Source: Paenibacillus sp. A3 | Lineage (GTDB): Bacteria; Bacillota; Bacilli; Paenibacillales; NBRC-103111 | Reading direction: 5' to 3' | Length of the DNA stretch: 64,000 bases | Assembly (NCBI RefSeq): GCF_001399685.1 | Contig: NZ_JTHN01000136.1 | Coordinates: 1 to 64,000 of the forward strand | Shown: piece by piece, positions 1-7,620 of the stretch | Layout: every line of letters begins with the position of its first letter | Numbering within the stretch: position 1 is the first letter of the stretch | Made by a program: the position numbers and the translations under genes | The notes under the pieces: generated by a model | Seen by the model: the letters and a program-made list of their open reading frames with translations, nothing else | Databases searched by the model: none | Told to the model about the DNA's origin: nothing

Positions 1-537
1 GATGCCAAGCAGCTCGATTTGAAGCTCGGGCGTATATTCGAAGCATGGGATATGAAGCAGCACCGGACTGTGACGAAGGCTGTCGAACAGCTTGGCATCC
101 CGGATGCCTTGAAAAAACGAGCGCAGCGTAAAAAAATGCCGGACAACGAGCGAACGGAGCGAGAGGGCAAGGCCTTCCCGATCCTTTGCCGCAAGTATCG
201 TTTCCCCAATCGTATCCAAATAATCCTCATAAATGCGCAAAAGCTGCTCTTTTTCATCTGCCGTCATTGCAGCAAATTGATTGATCCGCATTACATGCCG
301 CATCAAACGATCCGCCATCCATGCGGCGAGCCGTTTCCTGCTCTCGGATTCATCGCCAAACAAAGGGGGCAGCATCCCGGCTGCCCCATCTTTCTCCCGC
401 ATGGCAAAAGCGACGGTTTCCTTCGACAGGACTGCATCCTCCGCTTGAAACGTGAACAGATTCGTCGTTGCGTTCGCCCGGAACTGCGCTTCCATGACGA
501 GCCGGAGAGCGCCTAGCTTTTTGTCCGATGGATTCAT
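1..537 (-). CDS. Unrecognised protein, C-terminus cut off by window edge
   Basis: An open minus-strand frame of 179 codons runs off the left end of the window. The start ATG at 537 has AGGAGG seven bases upstream. The visible part is rich in charged residues and looks soluble and helical, with no signal peptide or membrane segment. It begins 53 bp after the stop of the response regulator gene on the same strand and may be cotranscribed with it. I do not recognise the family. It is not a histidine kinase as far as visible: no H-box, HATPase motif or sensor segments appear. Confidence 0.7.
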   Translation of the reverse strand, partial: MNPSDKKLGALRLVMEAQFRANATTNLFTFQAEDAVLSKETVAFAMREKDGAAGMLPPLFGDESESRKRLAAWMADRLMRHVMRINQFAAMTADEKEQLLRIYEDYLDTIGETILAAKDREGLALSLRSLVVRHFFTLRSFFQGIRDAKLFDSLRHSPVLLHIPCFEYTPELQIELLGI

Positions 538-590
538 GTATCCTCCTGCCGATCTGTTAATTGGAAGCCATTCTCTGTCGGCCCTCTGCT

Positions 591-1265
591 CTATGCCCGC
601 AGCTCCAGCCGGTAGCCGAGCCCCCGGACGGTGCTGATCTTGAACGAATGCCGTTCCTCGGGAAACCGTTCGCGCAGACGATTCACATGGACGTCTACGG
701 TCCGCTCGCCTCCGTCATAGTCGTAGCCCCAGATATCTTCGATCAACTGATCGCGTGAGAACGTTTTGCCGGGATAGCTGGCCAGCTTGAACAGCAGCTC
801 AAATTCCTTGAGCGGAAGCGTGATGTTCCCCTGCCCTACGGAAAGCTCATACGTGAGACGGTTCATCGTCAGTTCACCGACCTGAAGTGTTTGCGACGAA
901 GCGATCCGGTACCGCTTCAGCAGCGCCTTCACGCGGACGATCAGCTCTGCCGGCTCAAACGGCTTCACGAGATAATCGTCCGTGCCGAGCTCGAAGCCCT
1001 TGACCTTCTGCTTCGTCTCGCCAATCGCCGTCAGCATGAGCAGCGGCAAGTCGTAAAGCCGCCGAAGCTGACGGCACAGCTCCCAACCGTCCATATGCGG
1101 CATCATAATATCCAGAATGACCAAATCCGCCTTGAACGATTCCAGCTTGTCGAGCGCCTCCTGCCCGTGGGCGGCTTCATGTACCGTAAAGCCTTCCTGA
1201 CGCAAGCATACTTTAACCAGCTCGCGGATATGCGGATCGTCGTCGACAACCATGATTCTGCTCAT
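591..1265 (-). CDS. OmpR/PhoB-family response regulator (HssR-like)
   Basis: Two-component DNA-binding response regulator of 224 residues. The receiver domain shows the acidic pocket (VVDDD), the phosphoacceptor Asp in LVILDIMMP, and the switch Lys in DDYLVKPF. The C-terminal winged helix contains SRDQLIEDIWGYDYDGGERT and VRGLGYRLE. The sequence style is closest to HssR-type heme regulators, but that is from memory and no heme exporter or kinase gene is visible nearby. A TTG at 1277 also opens the frame, but AAAGGCGG abuts it directly, so ATG 1265 is the better start. The downstream gene at 1..537 does not look like a kinase, so in this window the regulator appears to be an orphan. Confidence 0.88.
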   Translation of the reverse strand: MSRIMVVDDDPHIRELVKVCLRQEGFTVHEAAHGQEALDKLESFKADLVILDIMMPHMDGWELCRQLRRLYDLPLLMLTAIGETKQKVKGFELGTDDYLVKPFEPAELIVRVKALLKRYRIASSQTLQVGELTMNRLTYELSVGQGNITLPLKEFELLFKLASYPGKTFSRDQLIEDIWGYDYDGGERTVDVHVNRLRERFPEERHSFKISTVRGLGYRLELRA

Positions 1266-1379
1266 CTGCTTCGTCAACCGCCTTTCTGATGTTCAACTTC
1301 CTTCAACTAGGACTTACAATACAACAGAAATATAAACTGGATATGAACGACAACGGACAACAGGTTCCATGCACAAGAA

Positions 1380-1402
1380 ATCCCCGCCGGACGGACGGGG
1401 AT
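1380..1402 (-). terminator. Hairpin after the MEKHLA gene
   Basis: A 7-bp GC-rich stem (ATCCCCG/CGGGGAT) with a 9-base loop lies just downstream of the stop at 1406 and is followed by ATTTCTTG on the minus strand. The T-tract is short, so it may be a weak terminator separating this unit from the response regulator. Confidence 0.45.
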
Positions 1403-1405
1403 GCG

Positions 1406-1873
1406 TCAACAATATTCGAATTCGGTGAAGCAGGCGGCTTGCCCTGTATAGCGGCCATCCTCATCCGTGATATTCCAAACCGTAGCCTTCTTAATATAAA
1501 ATCTTCGTCCGCTGCGGGAGATGCGGATTCCGGTGTAATCGTCGGCATATCCTTGCTCCTGCACCTTCTTCAACAACTGCTCGCGCTGCGTGCGCTCCAT
1601 CTCTTCCGCCGTATACCTCGACGGGGTACGGGTGAACGTCTCCCAATCCATCTCCCACAAATGCAACGCCGCTTGGTTGCCGTAGTTCAACACCGGATCA
1701 GTCTCGGTCCCATGGGACAGCACGACAATCGGCGACAGGAACAACCGCTCGGCCAAGCTGCCGGAGTTTTCCGGTCCAGGAAGCAGCTCGTTTCCCGTCA
1801 ACCGGCGGTAGCTGCGGACAAGCCGCTCCACATGGTCGGAGCCGACCCCGACGCCTCCATTCGGCAAGATCAT
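1406..1873 (-). CDS. MEKHLA domain-containing protein
   Basis: A 155-residue protein matching the MEKHLA domain, a PAS-like fold found as stand-alone proteins in bacteria and at the C-terminus of plant HD-ZIP III regulators. Characteristic stretches are the FLSPIVVLSHGTETDPVLNY region (residues about 45-64), ALHLWEMDWETFTR and PSRYTAEEM, followed by a PAS-type beta region (DYTGIRISRSGRRFYIK). The role is probably ligand or redox sensing, but no ligand can be named. Its ATG overlaps the stop of the HPr-like gene as ATGA, so translation is probably coupled. Both genes lie behind a putative c-di-GMP riboswitch. Confidence 0.85.
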   Translation of the reverse strand: MILPNGGVGVGSDHVERLVRSYRRLTGNELLPGPENSGSLAERLFLSPIVVLSHGTETDPVLNYGNQAALHLWEMDWETFTRTPSRYTAEEMERTQREQLLKKVQEQGYADDYTGIRISRSGRRFYIKKATVWNITDEDGRYTGQAACFTEFEYC

Positions 1874-2136
1874 ACTTGACGCTCCTTGTTCTCCAGCATA
1901 GAGCTCATCATTTCGATCGCTTCCTCTTCGTCGGCGCCTTTCGTCTGGATCGTCAATCTCGTCCCGCGCCGGATCGGAATGAGCATCATTCCGAGGATGC
2001 TCTTGGCATCAAGCTGCATACACTCCGCCTCGAAACGGATTTTAATGTCGGAACGGTATTGGTTGGCATACTGCACGATTTGCTGCAAATATTCGGGCCG
2101 CAGATCATCGGAAATAACAATTTCGTGAACTCGCAT
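1870..2136 (-). CDS. HPr/Crh-like protein lacking the catalytic histidine
   Basis: An 88-residue HPr-fold protein. The Ser46 region is conserved (DAKSILGMM, then RRGTRLTIQTKGADEEEAIE), which is the site HPr kinase phosphorylates in Firmicutes. The active-site region around residue 15, normally with His in HPr, reads SDDLRPEYLQQ here and has no histidine anywhere close. It therefore resembles Crh, which has a regulatory role in carbon catabolite repression and does not carry phosphate to sugars. The start at 2136 is fixed by GGAGG seven bases upstream; the longer upstream frame has no ribosome binding site. Its end overlaps the MEKHLA gene by four bases. Confidence 0.8.
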   Translation of the reverse strand: MRVHEIVISDDLRPEYLQQIVQYANQYRSDIKIRFEAECMQLDAKSILGMMLIPIRRGTRLTIQTKGADEEEAIEMMSSMLENKERQV

Positions 2137-2338
2137 GATACGCCTCCGGTACTTAGTAATGGAAAGAGTATATAAAGTTGACTGTATTATACTGCAATTC
2201 CAAGGAGGGGAAAACGTTTGCATGCCCATTTTTCCTTAACCGGGAAAATACACTGGTTTCACGTTTGTTCTTGCGGTGCATGACAAATAGCCCCGCAATC
2301 TTAAACGGAACGGAGCGTACGTTTAAGCTGCATCCCTC

Positions 2339-2425
2339 TTTGGCGGCTCGGCCGTCATCGCATAACTTATGCCTTAGACCCGGAGCTTTGCGTCCCCGCT
2401 TTTCAACAGGTTTGCCTTTATCAGT
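2339..2425 (-). ncRNA. Cyclic-di-GMP-I (GEMM) riboswitch aptamer
   Basis: On the minus strand the leader reads GATAAAGGCAAACC, a GAAA tetraloop helix, then GGGACGCAAAGC, CGGGTCTAA, a short helix closing with TATGCGATGA, and GGCCGAGCCGCC. These are the conserved blocks of the c-di-GMP-I aptamer: GGCAAACC, the GAAA loop with its receptor, GGGACGCAAAGC and the CUAA-AUG receptor. The aptamer starts about 40 nt downstream of the -10 of a good promoter and about 200 nt upstream of the HPr-like start. Downstream are an 8-bp hairpin (CTTAAACG/CGTTTAAG) and a TTGCGG/CCGCAA pairing, which could form the expression platform. I could not decide whether it is an ON or OFF switch. Confidence 0.85.
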
Positions 2426-2470
2426 AAAGATGTCATCTGCGTCCTTGTCCTGCAAGCGGCGCTTGATAAA

Positions 2471-2500
2471 ATTGTAAGCCTTCTCGCTAAAATATGTCAA
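2471..2500 (-). promoter_or_regulatory. Sigma-A type promoter of the riboswitch operon
   Basis: TTGACA (2500-2495) and TACAAT (2476-2471) separated by 18 bp on the minus strand. It lies correctly to start transcription just upstream of the c-di-GMP aptamer. A second TATAAT about 45 bp upstream of the HPr-like gene, in GCAGTATAATACAG, has no good -35. Confidence 0.7.
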
Positions 2501-2637
2501 GTAATTCCTTCACACTCTAGATGACCGTTCCTGCATCTCAGCAGCCGCCCAGCCGGAATCAGAATCCGGCCGGGGCGCTCGATTGAGCCGGTCGGGCAGC
2601 TTTCCTGGGCTTCCTTTCAACGCAATAGCGGGACGGT

Positions 2638-4224
2638 TTACATCGGCTTCAGCATTTGTCTAAAAGTAAACGCCAGCTTCAAGCGAAGCAAATCGTTAAT
2701 TGTTTTGTAATCGACTTCCAGCAGTTCGCCAACCTTCTCCAGCCGGTAAGCCGCCGTATTGCGGTGAATCAGCAGCTGTTTGGCCGTCTCGTTAACTTGC
2801 CCGTCGTTCTCTATGAACGTTTCCAGCGTACGCAGCATTTCCTGCGAGTATTCCGGGTCCTTCTTCAAGAGCATCTCCAGTACCTCGTTGACGTATATCT
2901 GCATATGCTCCCTGGGGACATGCTGGAACAAGTACGCGAGCTCGACCGACCCGAACTGCACCACGGCGTCCCGAATACCGAGCCGGTCAGCCAGCCGGGA
3001 CGTCTCCAAGCATTCTTTGTAAGCATCCCGAAGTTGGCCCGGCCTGTTCTTCTTATTGCTGACACAGATCCGAAGCGGAGCGCCGCTGTCCTCCTGCAGC
3101 ACCCCGCGCAGACACGAACGCAGCAAGTCGGTCAGCTTCCCGTCGGCCCCGGGGGCATCGACCAGAAAGATGGAGAACAAGCCCTCTTGAATATAAAAAT
3201 GAATAACGGCCATCTCCTTGAGCTCCGGGTGATACTGCATTTCCTCGCGGATATTCCGCAGCAGCCTCTCCTTCTCCCCGCAGCCCGCTTCCGGCGATAC
3301 GAGGACAAGCAGTCCGCGATACGCGCCCTGAAACAGCGGAATCCCCTGCCGGGCCGCTTCTTCCGTCAGAGCTTCAATCGTACCGCTCCCCCGCAAATAC
3401 CGGCCCAGCAGCGCCCCCAGATCGTTTTGCGCCGCGTGGTTGCGGTATTCGTTGAAGATCACTCCCATATGATACGAAATAATTTCCGCCGTTTGCAGAA
3501 ACAACTCTTCCTCCACCTTTACCGGATGGGGGTTCTCCGGAAAAATGACCATATAGCCGGTACACTCCTCGTGCTCCGTAAGCGGAACACGAAAACATCG
3601 GCTCTCTTCCACAAACGCCCACTGCGCCTCTTTCTCCCACGGCCAGCCGTGCAGCAGCTGCGGAGCTCCGAAAGAAGTCGCATTGAATACGAGTTGACCG
3701 CGGGAACCGACAACGGCGATCGGGTACCCTAAGATCCCCAGAAGCTTCTGAAAAAAATGGTTTATCCGATCCGGCCTAAGTGCGAATTGCATCAGTCTCT
3801 TTTGTTTGTCGAGCACGGTGTGAAGAATTTGCGTATGATATTGCATTTCAACATGAAACAGTCCGTGCAAATGGTCTGAAAAAGAACTTTCATAAGGTAA
3901 TTTGATCAGAGGGAAATCGAGGCGGTTGGCTTCTTCAAGGATCGGCTCGGGCACTTCGTCCCAAAAGCGGCCGATCTTAATTCCGAGTCCGGCCGAGCGG
4001 CGATGGTTCAACTTACGAAGCAGAGAAATAGCATCATCCGGGATGTCTTTCATCAAATAAGCGGTCGTGAATACCATCTCGCCTTCTTTGATCCAATTGG
4101 CAATATCCGGCGTATCCATGACTTTAACAGACTTCACGAGGCGCGACGCACCGCTTTGTCCGGCAACAAGCTTTCCTTCGGACAACGGATAAATGGACAG
4201 CACTTGTTCGACGGTGATGTTCAT
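2638..4224 (-). CDS. PucR-family transcriptional regulator
   Basis: A 528-residue regulator with the N-terminal PucR purine-catabolism-type domain (MNITVEQVLSIYPLSEGKLV ... VMDTPDIANWIKEGEMVFTT), a central GGDEF-like/GAF-like part, and the C-terminal PucR helix-turn-helix (NDGQVNETAKQLLIHRNTAA and LRLKLAFTFRQ). Relatives control purine, amino-acid or other nitrogen catabolic genes; no such gene is adjacent, so the target is unknown. It starts at ATG 4224 with AGGAGGTGA nine bases upstream. It is transcribed alone, with no gene within 400 bp on either side except those with their own signals. An inverted repeat at 4301-4323 may be an operator. Confidence 0.88.
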   Translation of the reverse strand: MNITVEQVLSIYPLSEGKLVAGQSGASRLVKSVKVMDTPDIANWIKEGEMVFTTAYLMKDIPDDAISLLRKLNHRRSAGLGIKIGRFWDEVPEPILEEANRLDFPLIKLPYESSFSDHLHGLFHVEMQYHTQILHTVLDKQKRLMQFALRPDRINHFFQKLLGILGYPIAVVGSRGQLVFNATSFGAPQLLHGWPWEKEAQWAFVEESRCFRVPLTEHEECTGYMVIFPENPHPVKVEEELFLQTAEIISYHMGVIFNEYRNHAAQNDLGALLGRYLRGSGTIEALTEEAARQGIPLFQGAYRGLLVLVSPEAGCGEKERLLRNIREEMQYHPELKEMAVIHFYIQEGLFSIFLVDAPGADGKLTDLLRSCLRGVLQEDSGAPLRICVSNKKNRPGQLRDAYKECLETSRLADRLGIRDAVVQFGSVELAYLFQHVPREHMQIYVNEVLEMLLKKDPEYSQEMLRTLETFIENDGQVNETAKQLLIHRNTAAYRLEKVGELLEVDYKTINDLLRLKLAFTFRQMLKPM

Positions 4225-4300
4225 TTCGTTTCTTCACCTCCTGGAATGGTCTTTTGGCGGGTCTGAATTTGATTTCGACGTAATCCCATGAAACAAGCTG

Positions 4301-4323
4301 TATCAAGCTTATGTTACTTGATA
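4301..4323. promoter_or_regulatory. Inverted repeat upstream of the PucR-family gene
   Basis: TATCAAG and CTTGATA form perfect 7-bp arms separated by 9 bp, 77 bp upstream of the regulator start. The AT-rich surroundings contain no gene (4225-4524). The symmetry suits a dimeric regulator, possibly autoregulation; no experimental consensus was matched. Confidence 0.35.
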
Positions 4324-4400
4324 AATGTGTTTTTTAAGTGTATCTATTACACGAATCATAGCATCCGGGCGATACAGCCGGAACGTGAAAGGCGAGCATT

Positions 4401-4430
4401 AAAAAAGGAGCCTGACATATTGCAGGCTCC
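4401..4430 (-). terminator. Rho-independent terminator of the repeat-protein gene
   Basis: Minus strand: GGAGCCTG / CAGGCTCC stem (8 bp) with an 8-base loop followed by TTTTTT. It is almost identical to the terminator at 6103-6130 on the other side of the gene it serves. Confidence 0.85.
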
Positions 4431-4524
4431 AATCTCGCAAGTTCATCAGTTTTAAAACGCGCCGGTCGCATAAGGAAGCTTGACACTTCATCCAAACACT
4501 CGTTATCCAGACTGATCCGGTGAT

Positions 4525-5976
4525 TTACGGCGCCGGCTGAACGGTGAATGTAACCTCATCGCTGATCCCTTTCCCGACCGTTTCCGCCGTAACCGTTAGC
4601 TGCTCGCCAACGCGGAGCTGATACCAATGCAGATCTATGGAAAAGGAACCGTCGGTTTGGGAGGGCTGGCTATGAAGCTGATAGTTCGGTCGATTAATCG
4701 TTATTTCCGATTCGGGTTCGGCTTTCCCGGTGAGAATCCCGTTTACTGCGTCTACATGACCGATTATCGCAGGCGCATCCGTTTTCCCCACAGTCGGGAT
4801 GGTGGTTACCGGAACCGGGTCGCTCTCCTTTTTCCCATCGGCCATAGCCGTTACGTACAGCTTTTCCATTGGGACGGTCCGTAGACTTTTAATAGAATAC
4901 GAGCCGTTAGTTGTCCAATCCCCTAGGATATGAGTTCCGTCCGCTTTTTTCAATCGCACGAAAACGCGCGTATTCGGTTCCGTGCTGCCGCTAATCCATG
5001 GGCCATTCGAATAAACATTTCCCGATACGGTCGGGACTGAGCTTTTGGGTGAGGGTTGAACAATGGCGTAAACCGGATCACTAACCGTTTTACCATAGGT
5101 TACCGCCGTTAATTTCAGCTTTTCTCCCAGTTTATAAGAATCGATGTTCAGGTCTACGGAAAACGTTCCGTCTTCCCGGGATGACGTCACTTGGGACTCC
5201 AAGCCGCTGGCTCGTTGGATCGTTACGACGGACCCGGGCTCGGTGAGCCCCCTCAACGAGCGTTCATAGACTCCCCCCGCTACGGTAGGAGCCGCCGTTT
5301 TTCCTTTTAGCGGCAAGACCGTAACCGTGACCGGGTCGCTTTCCCTTATCCCGGCGCCCATTGCTTCCGCTACCAATTGCAGTTTTTCCCTGGCGGTTAT
5401 GGGGTAGGACGGCTTGACTTGCATCGTATAAAAGCCGGTTTCCGTTGAAGCGCTCCCTACCACGTCTCCGGAATTGTTTTTCAATCTAATATATACGAGC
5501 TTACCGGGTTCCGTTGTGCCGCTAAGCCACCCCCCATTTATATAGACATTCCCTGTGACGGTTGGCTTAGACGTCTGCACCGATGGCAGTACCGGGATAT
5601 ACACGGTATCGCTAACCGTTTTTCCCGGAGCCTGCGCCCAAAGGGCCAATTGCTCCCCTCCTTTAAGTATCCATGGCCACCTATCGTAGTCGTGATAGAT
5701 CATATACTCGCCGTCCCATTTGGCGGTCCCCACCCTGTAGGTCCCGTCCGACCGTTGGAACGTTACTGTAGCATCCGGTTCGGCCCAGCCTCTTAAATAG
5801 GGGTCATCATCATAGAGATCTCCGTCTATCGTCGGTGTTTTTGTTTTTTCGACACCGGCCGTATCTCCGCCCCAACTAACCAGACCGGCCGAAGCCGAAA
5901 AGGGAAAAATCGCACTGGTTAGCAAGCCTAACACGATCATGACGATGATTTGCCGATTTTGTGTTTTGAACAGCAT
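4525..5976 (-). CDS. Exported protein with about five bacterial Ig-like repeats
   Basis: A 483-residue protein with a Sec signal peptide (hydrophobic IIVMIVLGLLTSAIFPF, cleavage probably after SASA near residue 30). The rest is about five repeats of 85-90 residues, each with a P-x-I/V-x-G start, a (S/T)GxTEPG-like turn (for example SGTTEPG, SGSTEPN, RGLTEPG, TGKAEPE), a DGxF/Y strand, and a VSDPV-type end. These look like bacterial Ig/Big domains used in cell-surface or secreted proteins. No LPXTG, S-layer homology domain or other anchor is seen; the protein ends in VQPAP. Base composition looks poorer in GC than its neighbours. GGGAGG precedes ATG 5976. Function unknown. Confidence 0.8.
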   Translation of the reverse strand: MLFKTQNRQIIVMIVLGLLTSAIFPFSASAGLVSWGGDTAGVEKTKTPTIDGDLYDDDPYLRGWAEPDATVTFQRSDGTYRVGTAKWDGEYMIYHDYDRWPWILKGGEQLALWAQAPGKTVSDTVYIPVLPSVQTSKPTVTGNVYINGGWLSGTTEPGKLVYIRLKNNSGDVVGSASTETGFYTMQVKPSYPITAREKLQLVAEAMGAGIRESDPVTVTVLPLKGKTAAPTVAGGVYERSLRGLTEPGSVVTIQRASGLESQVTSSREDGTFSVDLNIDSYKLGEKLKLTAVTYGKTVSDPVYAIVQPSPKSSVPTVSGNVYSNGPWISGSTEPNTRVFVRLKKADGTHILGDWTTNGSYSIKSLRTVPMEKLYVTAMADGKKESDPVPVTTIPTVGKTDAPAIIGHVDAVNGILTGKAEPESEITINRPNYQLHSQPSQTDGSFSIDLHWYQLRVGEQLTVTAETVGKGISDEVTFTVQPAP

Positions 5977-6102
5977 CTCCGTTTCCTCCCGAAAATTTTA
6001 GTGAATACAAAAGTAAAACAATACAATTAATACATAATAAAACTTATATGGATAATAATACTATAACATTGCGAAACGAACCATCTTTTTTTACCGGAAC
6101 GC

Positions 6103-6130
6103 AAAAAGGAGCCTGACTTTTTCAGGCTCC
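6103..6130 (-). terminator. Rho-independent terminator of pncB
   Basis: Minus strand: GGAGCCTGA / TCAGGCTCC stem (9 bp), AAAAG loop, followed by TTTTTG. Its stem matches the terminator at 4401-4430. Confidence 0.85.
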
Positions 6131-6156
6131 AATGAAAGACGACTGCGTACGCCGTC

Positions 6157-7599
6157 CTATTCTTTATGTTTGCGAATCAGCTCCATCTTCTGGTCCCAAG
6201 CTTTAGGGCTCAGGTCAACGGGATATACTTCCGGATTCAGTTTGCGTAAATATTCCGGCCAGAATAAGGTCAGCTGATTCCGGTGATGCTCGCGGATCGT
6301 CTCCAGCGTGGGCAGCTCGTACACCTGCTTGCCATTCGCGAAAATCGGACGAAGCATCGGCTGCGCTTCGTATTGCTTCACCGTTTTCGAAATATAAGGG
6401 TGCACCGGGTCGAACAGCTTCAGCGGCTTGCTCTGCTGCACATCGTCTTCGTCCGTCAGCGCGATATAGTCCGCCATCGCCTTGTTGGTCTCGCGATTGA
6501 CGATGCGGTAGACGTCCTTAATGCCCGGCGTCGTCACTTTTTCCGGATTGCCCGAAATTTTGATGACCGGTACGAAACCGTCCTCCCGCTCGCGGGCCAC
6601 CAGCTTGTACACACCGCCCAGCGCGGGCTGATCGGCCGCCGTAATCAGCTTTGTGCCGACTCCCCAGCTGTCGATTCTCGCCCCTTGGGCTTTCAGGTTG
6701 AAAATAATGTTCTCGTCCAAATCATTGGAAGCGACGATTTTGACATCCTGCAGCCCCGCTTCGTCCAGCATCGCGCGCGCCGTTTTCGACAGATAAGCCA
6801 AGTCCCCGCTGTCGAGCCGGATCGCGCTCATCCGTTTGCCCTGGCTTTGCAGCCATTTGGCCGTTTCGATCGCATGCGGCACGCCGCTTTTGATCGTATC
6901 GTACGTGTCGACCAGCAGCGTGACCTGATCAGGCAGCGCGGCCGAGAATTTCCGGAACGCCTCTTCCTCCGAATCATGGTCCTGTACCCAAGCGTGCGCG
7001 TGCGTGCCCTTCGTCGGAATGCCGAACATCATGCCCGCTCTCATGTTCGAAGTGGCGTCGAAGCCAGCGATATAAGTCGCCCGCGCGCCCCATACCGCCG
7101 CATCCGCCTCTTGGGCCCGCCGCGTGCCGAATTCCATCAGCACATCGTCCGGCGCGACCTGCCGGATGCGCGACGCCTTGGTCGCGATCAGCGTCTGGTA
7201 GTTCATGAAGTTCAAGATCGCCGTTTCCAGCAGCTGCGCTTCAAAGACACTCGCTTCGACCCGGATCAACGGCTCATTCGGAAACACCAGCGATCCTTCC
7301 TCCACCGACCATAACGAACCGGTAAATCGGAACTGACGCAGCTTTTCCAAGAAGGCCGGGTCGTAATTCTCCTCCTGCTCCGCCAAGTATCGGATCGACG
7401 CTTCGTCGAATCGCAGGTGCTGAATATACTCGACGATGCGCTGCAGACCGGCAAACACGGCATATCCGTTGCCGAACGGCAGCTTGCGGAAGTAAGCCTC
7501 GAACACCGCCTTGCGGTCCATCGAACCGTTGAACCAGTGGGCGTACATCATGTTGATTTGATATTTATCCGTATGAAGCGTCAAATTGTCGCAGCTCAT
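6157..7599 (-). CDS. pncB: Nicotinate phosphoribosyltransferase
   Basis: 480 residues, the usual size for Bacillus-type PncB. It converts nicotinate, PRPP and ATP to nicotinate mononucleotide in NAD salvage, in the cytoplasm. Recognisable motifs are DKYQINMMYAHW near the N-terminus, EFGTRRAQEADAAVWGAR (about residues 156-173), GTHAHAWVQDH (about 200), and the phosphate-binding IRLDSGDLAYLS and VASNDLDE. It lies 21 bp downstream of pncA, so nicotinamide deamidation and nicotinate activation are encoded together. AGAGGGG precedes ATG 7599. Confidence 0.96.
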   Translation of the reverse strand: MSCDNLTLHTDKYQINMMYAHWFNGSMDRKAVFEAYFRKLPFGNGYAVFAGLQRIVEYIQHLRFDEASIRYLAEQEENYDPAFLEKLRQFRFTGSLWSVEEGSLVFPNEPLIRVEASVFEAQLLETAILNFMNYQTLIATKASRIRQVAPDDVLMEFGTRRAQEADAAVWGARATYIAGFDATSNMRAGMMFGIPTKGTHAHAWVQDHDSEEEAFRKFSAALPDQVTLLVDTYDTIKSGVPHAIETAKWLQSQGKRMSAIRLDSGDLAYLSKTARAMLDEAGLQDVKIVASNDLDENIIFNLKAQGARIDSWGVGTKLITAADQPALGGVYKLVAREREDGFVPVIKISGNPEKVTTPGIKDVYRIVNRETNKAMADYIALTDEDDVQQSKPLKLFDPVHPYISKTVKQYEAQPMLRPIFANGKQVYELPTLETIREHHRNQLTLFWPEYLRKLNPEVYPVDLSPKAWDQKMELIRKHKE

Positions 7600-7620
7600 C
7601 GTAGTTCCCCTCTCGCTTCG

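Noticed and set aside
19-516. 165-codon plus-strand open frame at the left edge
   Set aside because: It is antisense to the longer minus-strand frame that has AGGAGG before its ATG, and its composition is typical of an out-of-frame shadow.
2153-2500. 115-codon minus-strand frame opening with TTG
   Set aside because: The TTG is the first part of a TTGACA -35 box, and the frame reads through the riboswitch and leader, so it is not a gene.
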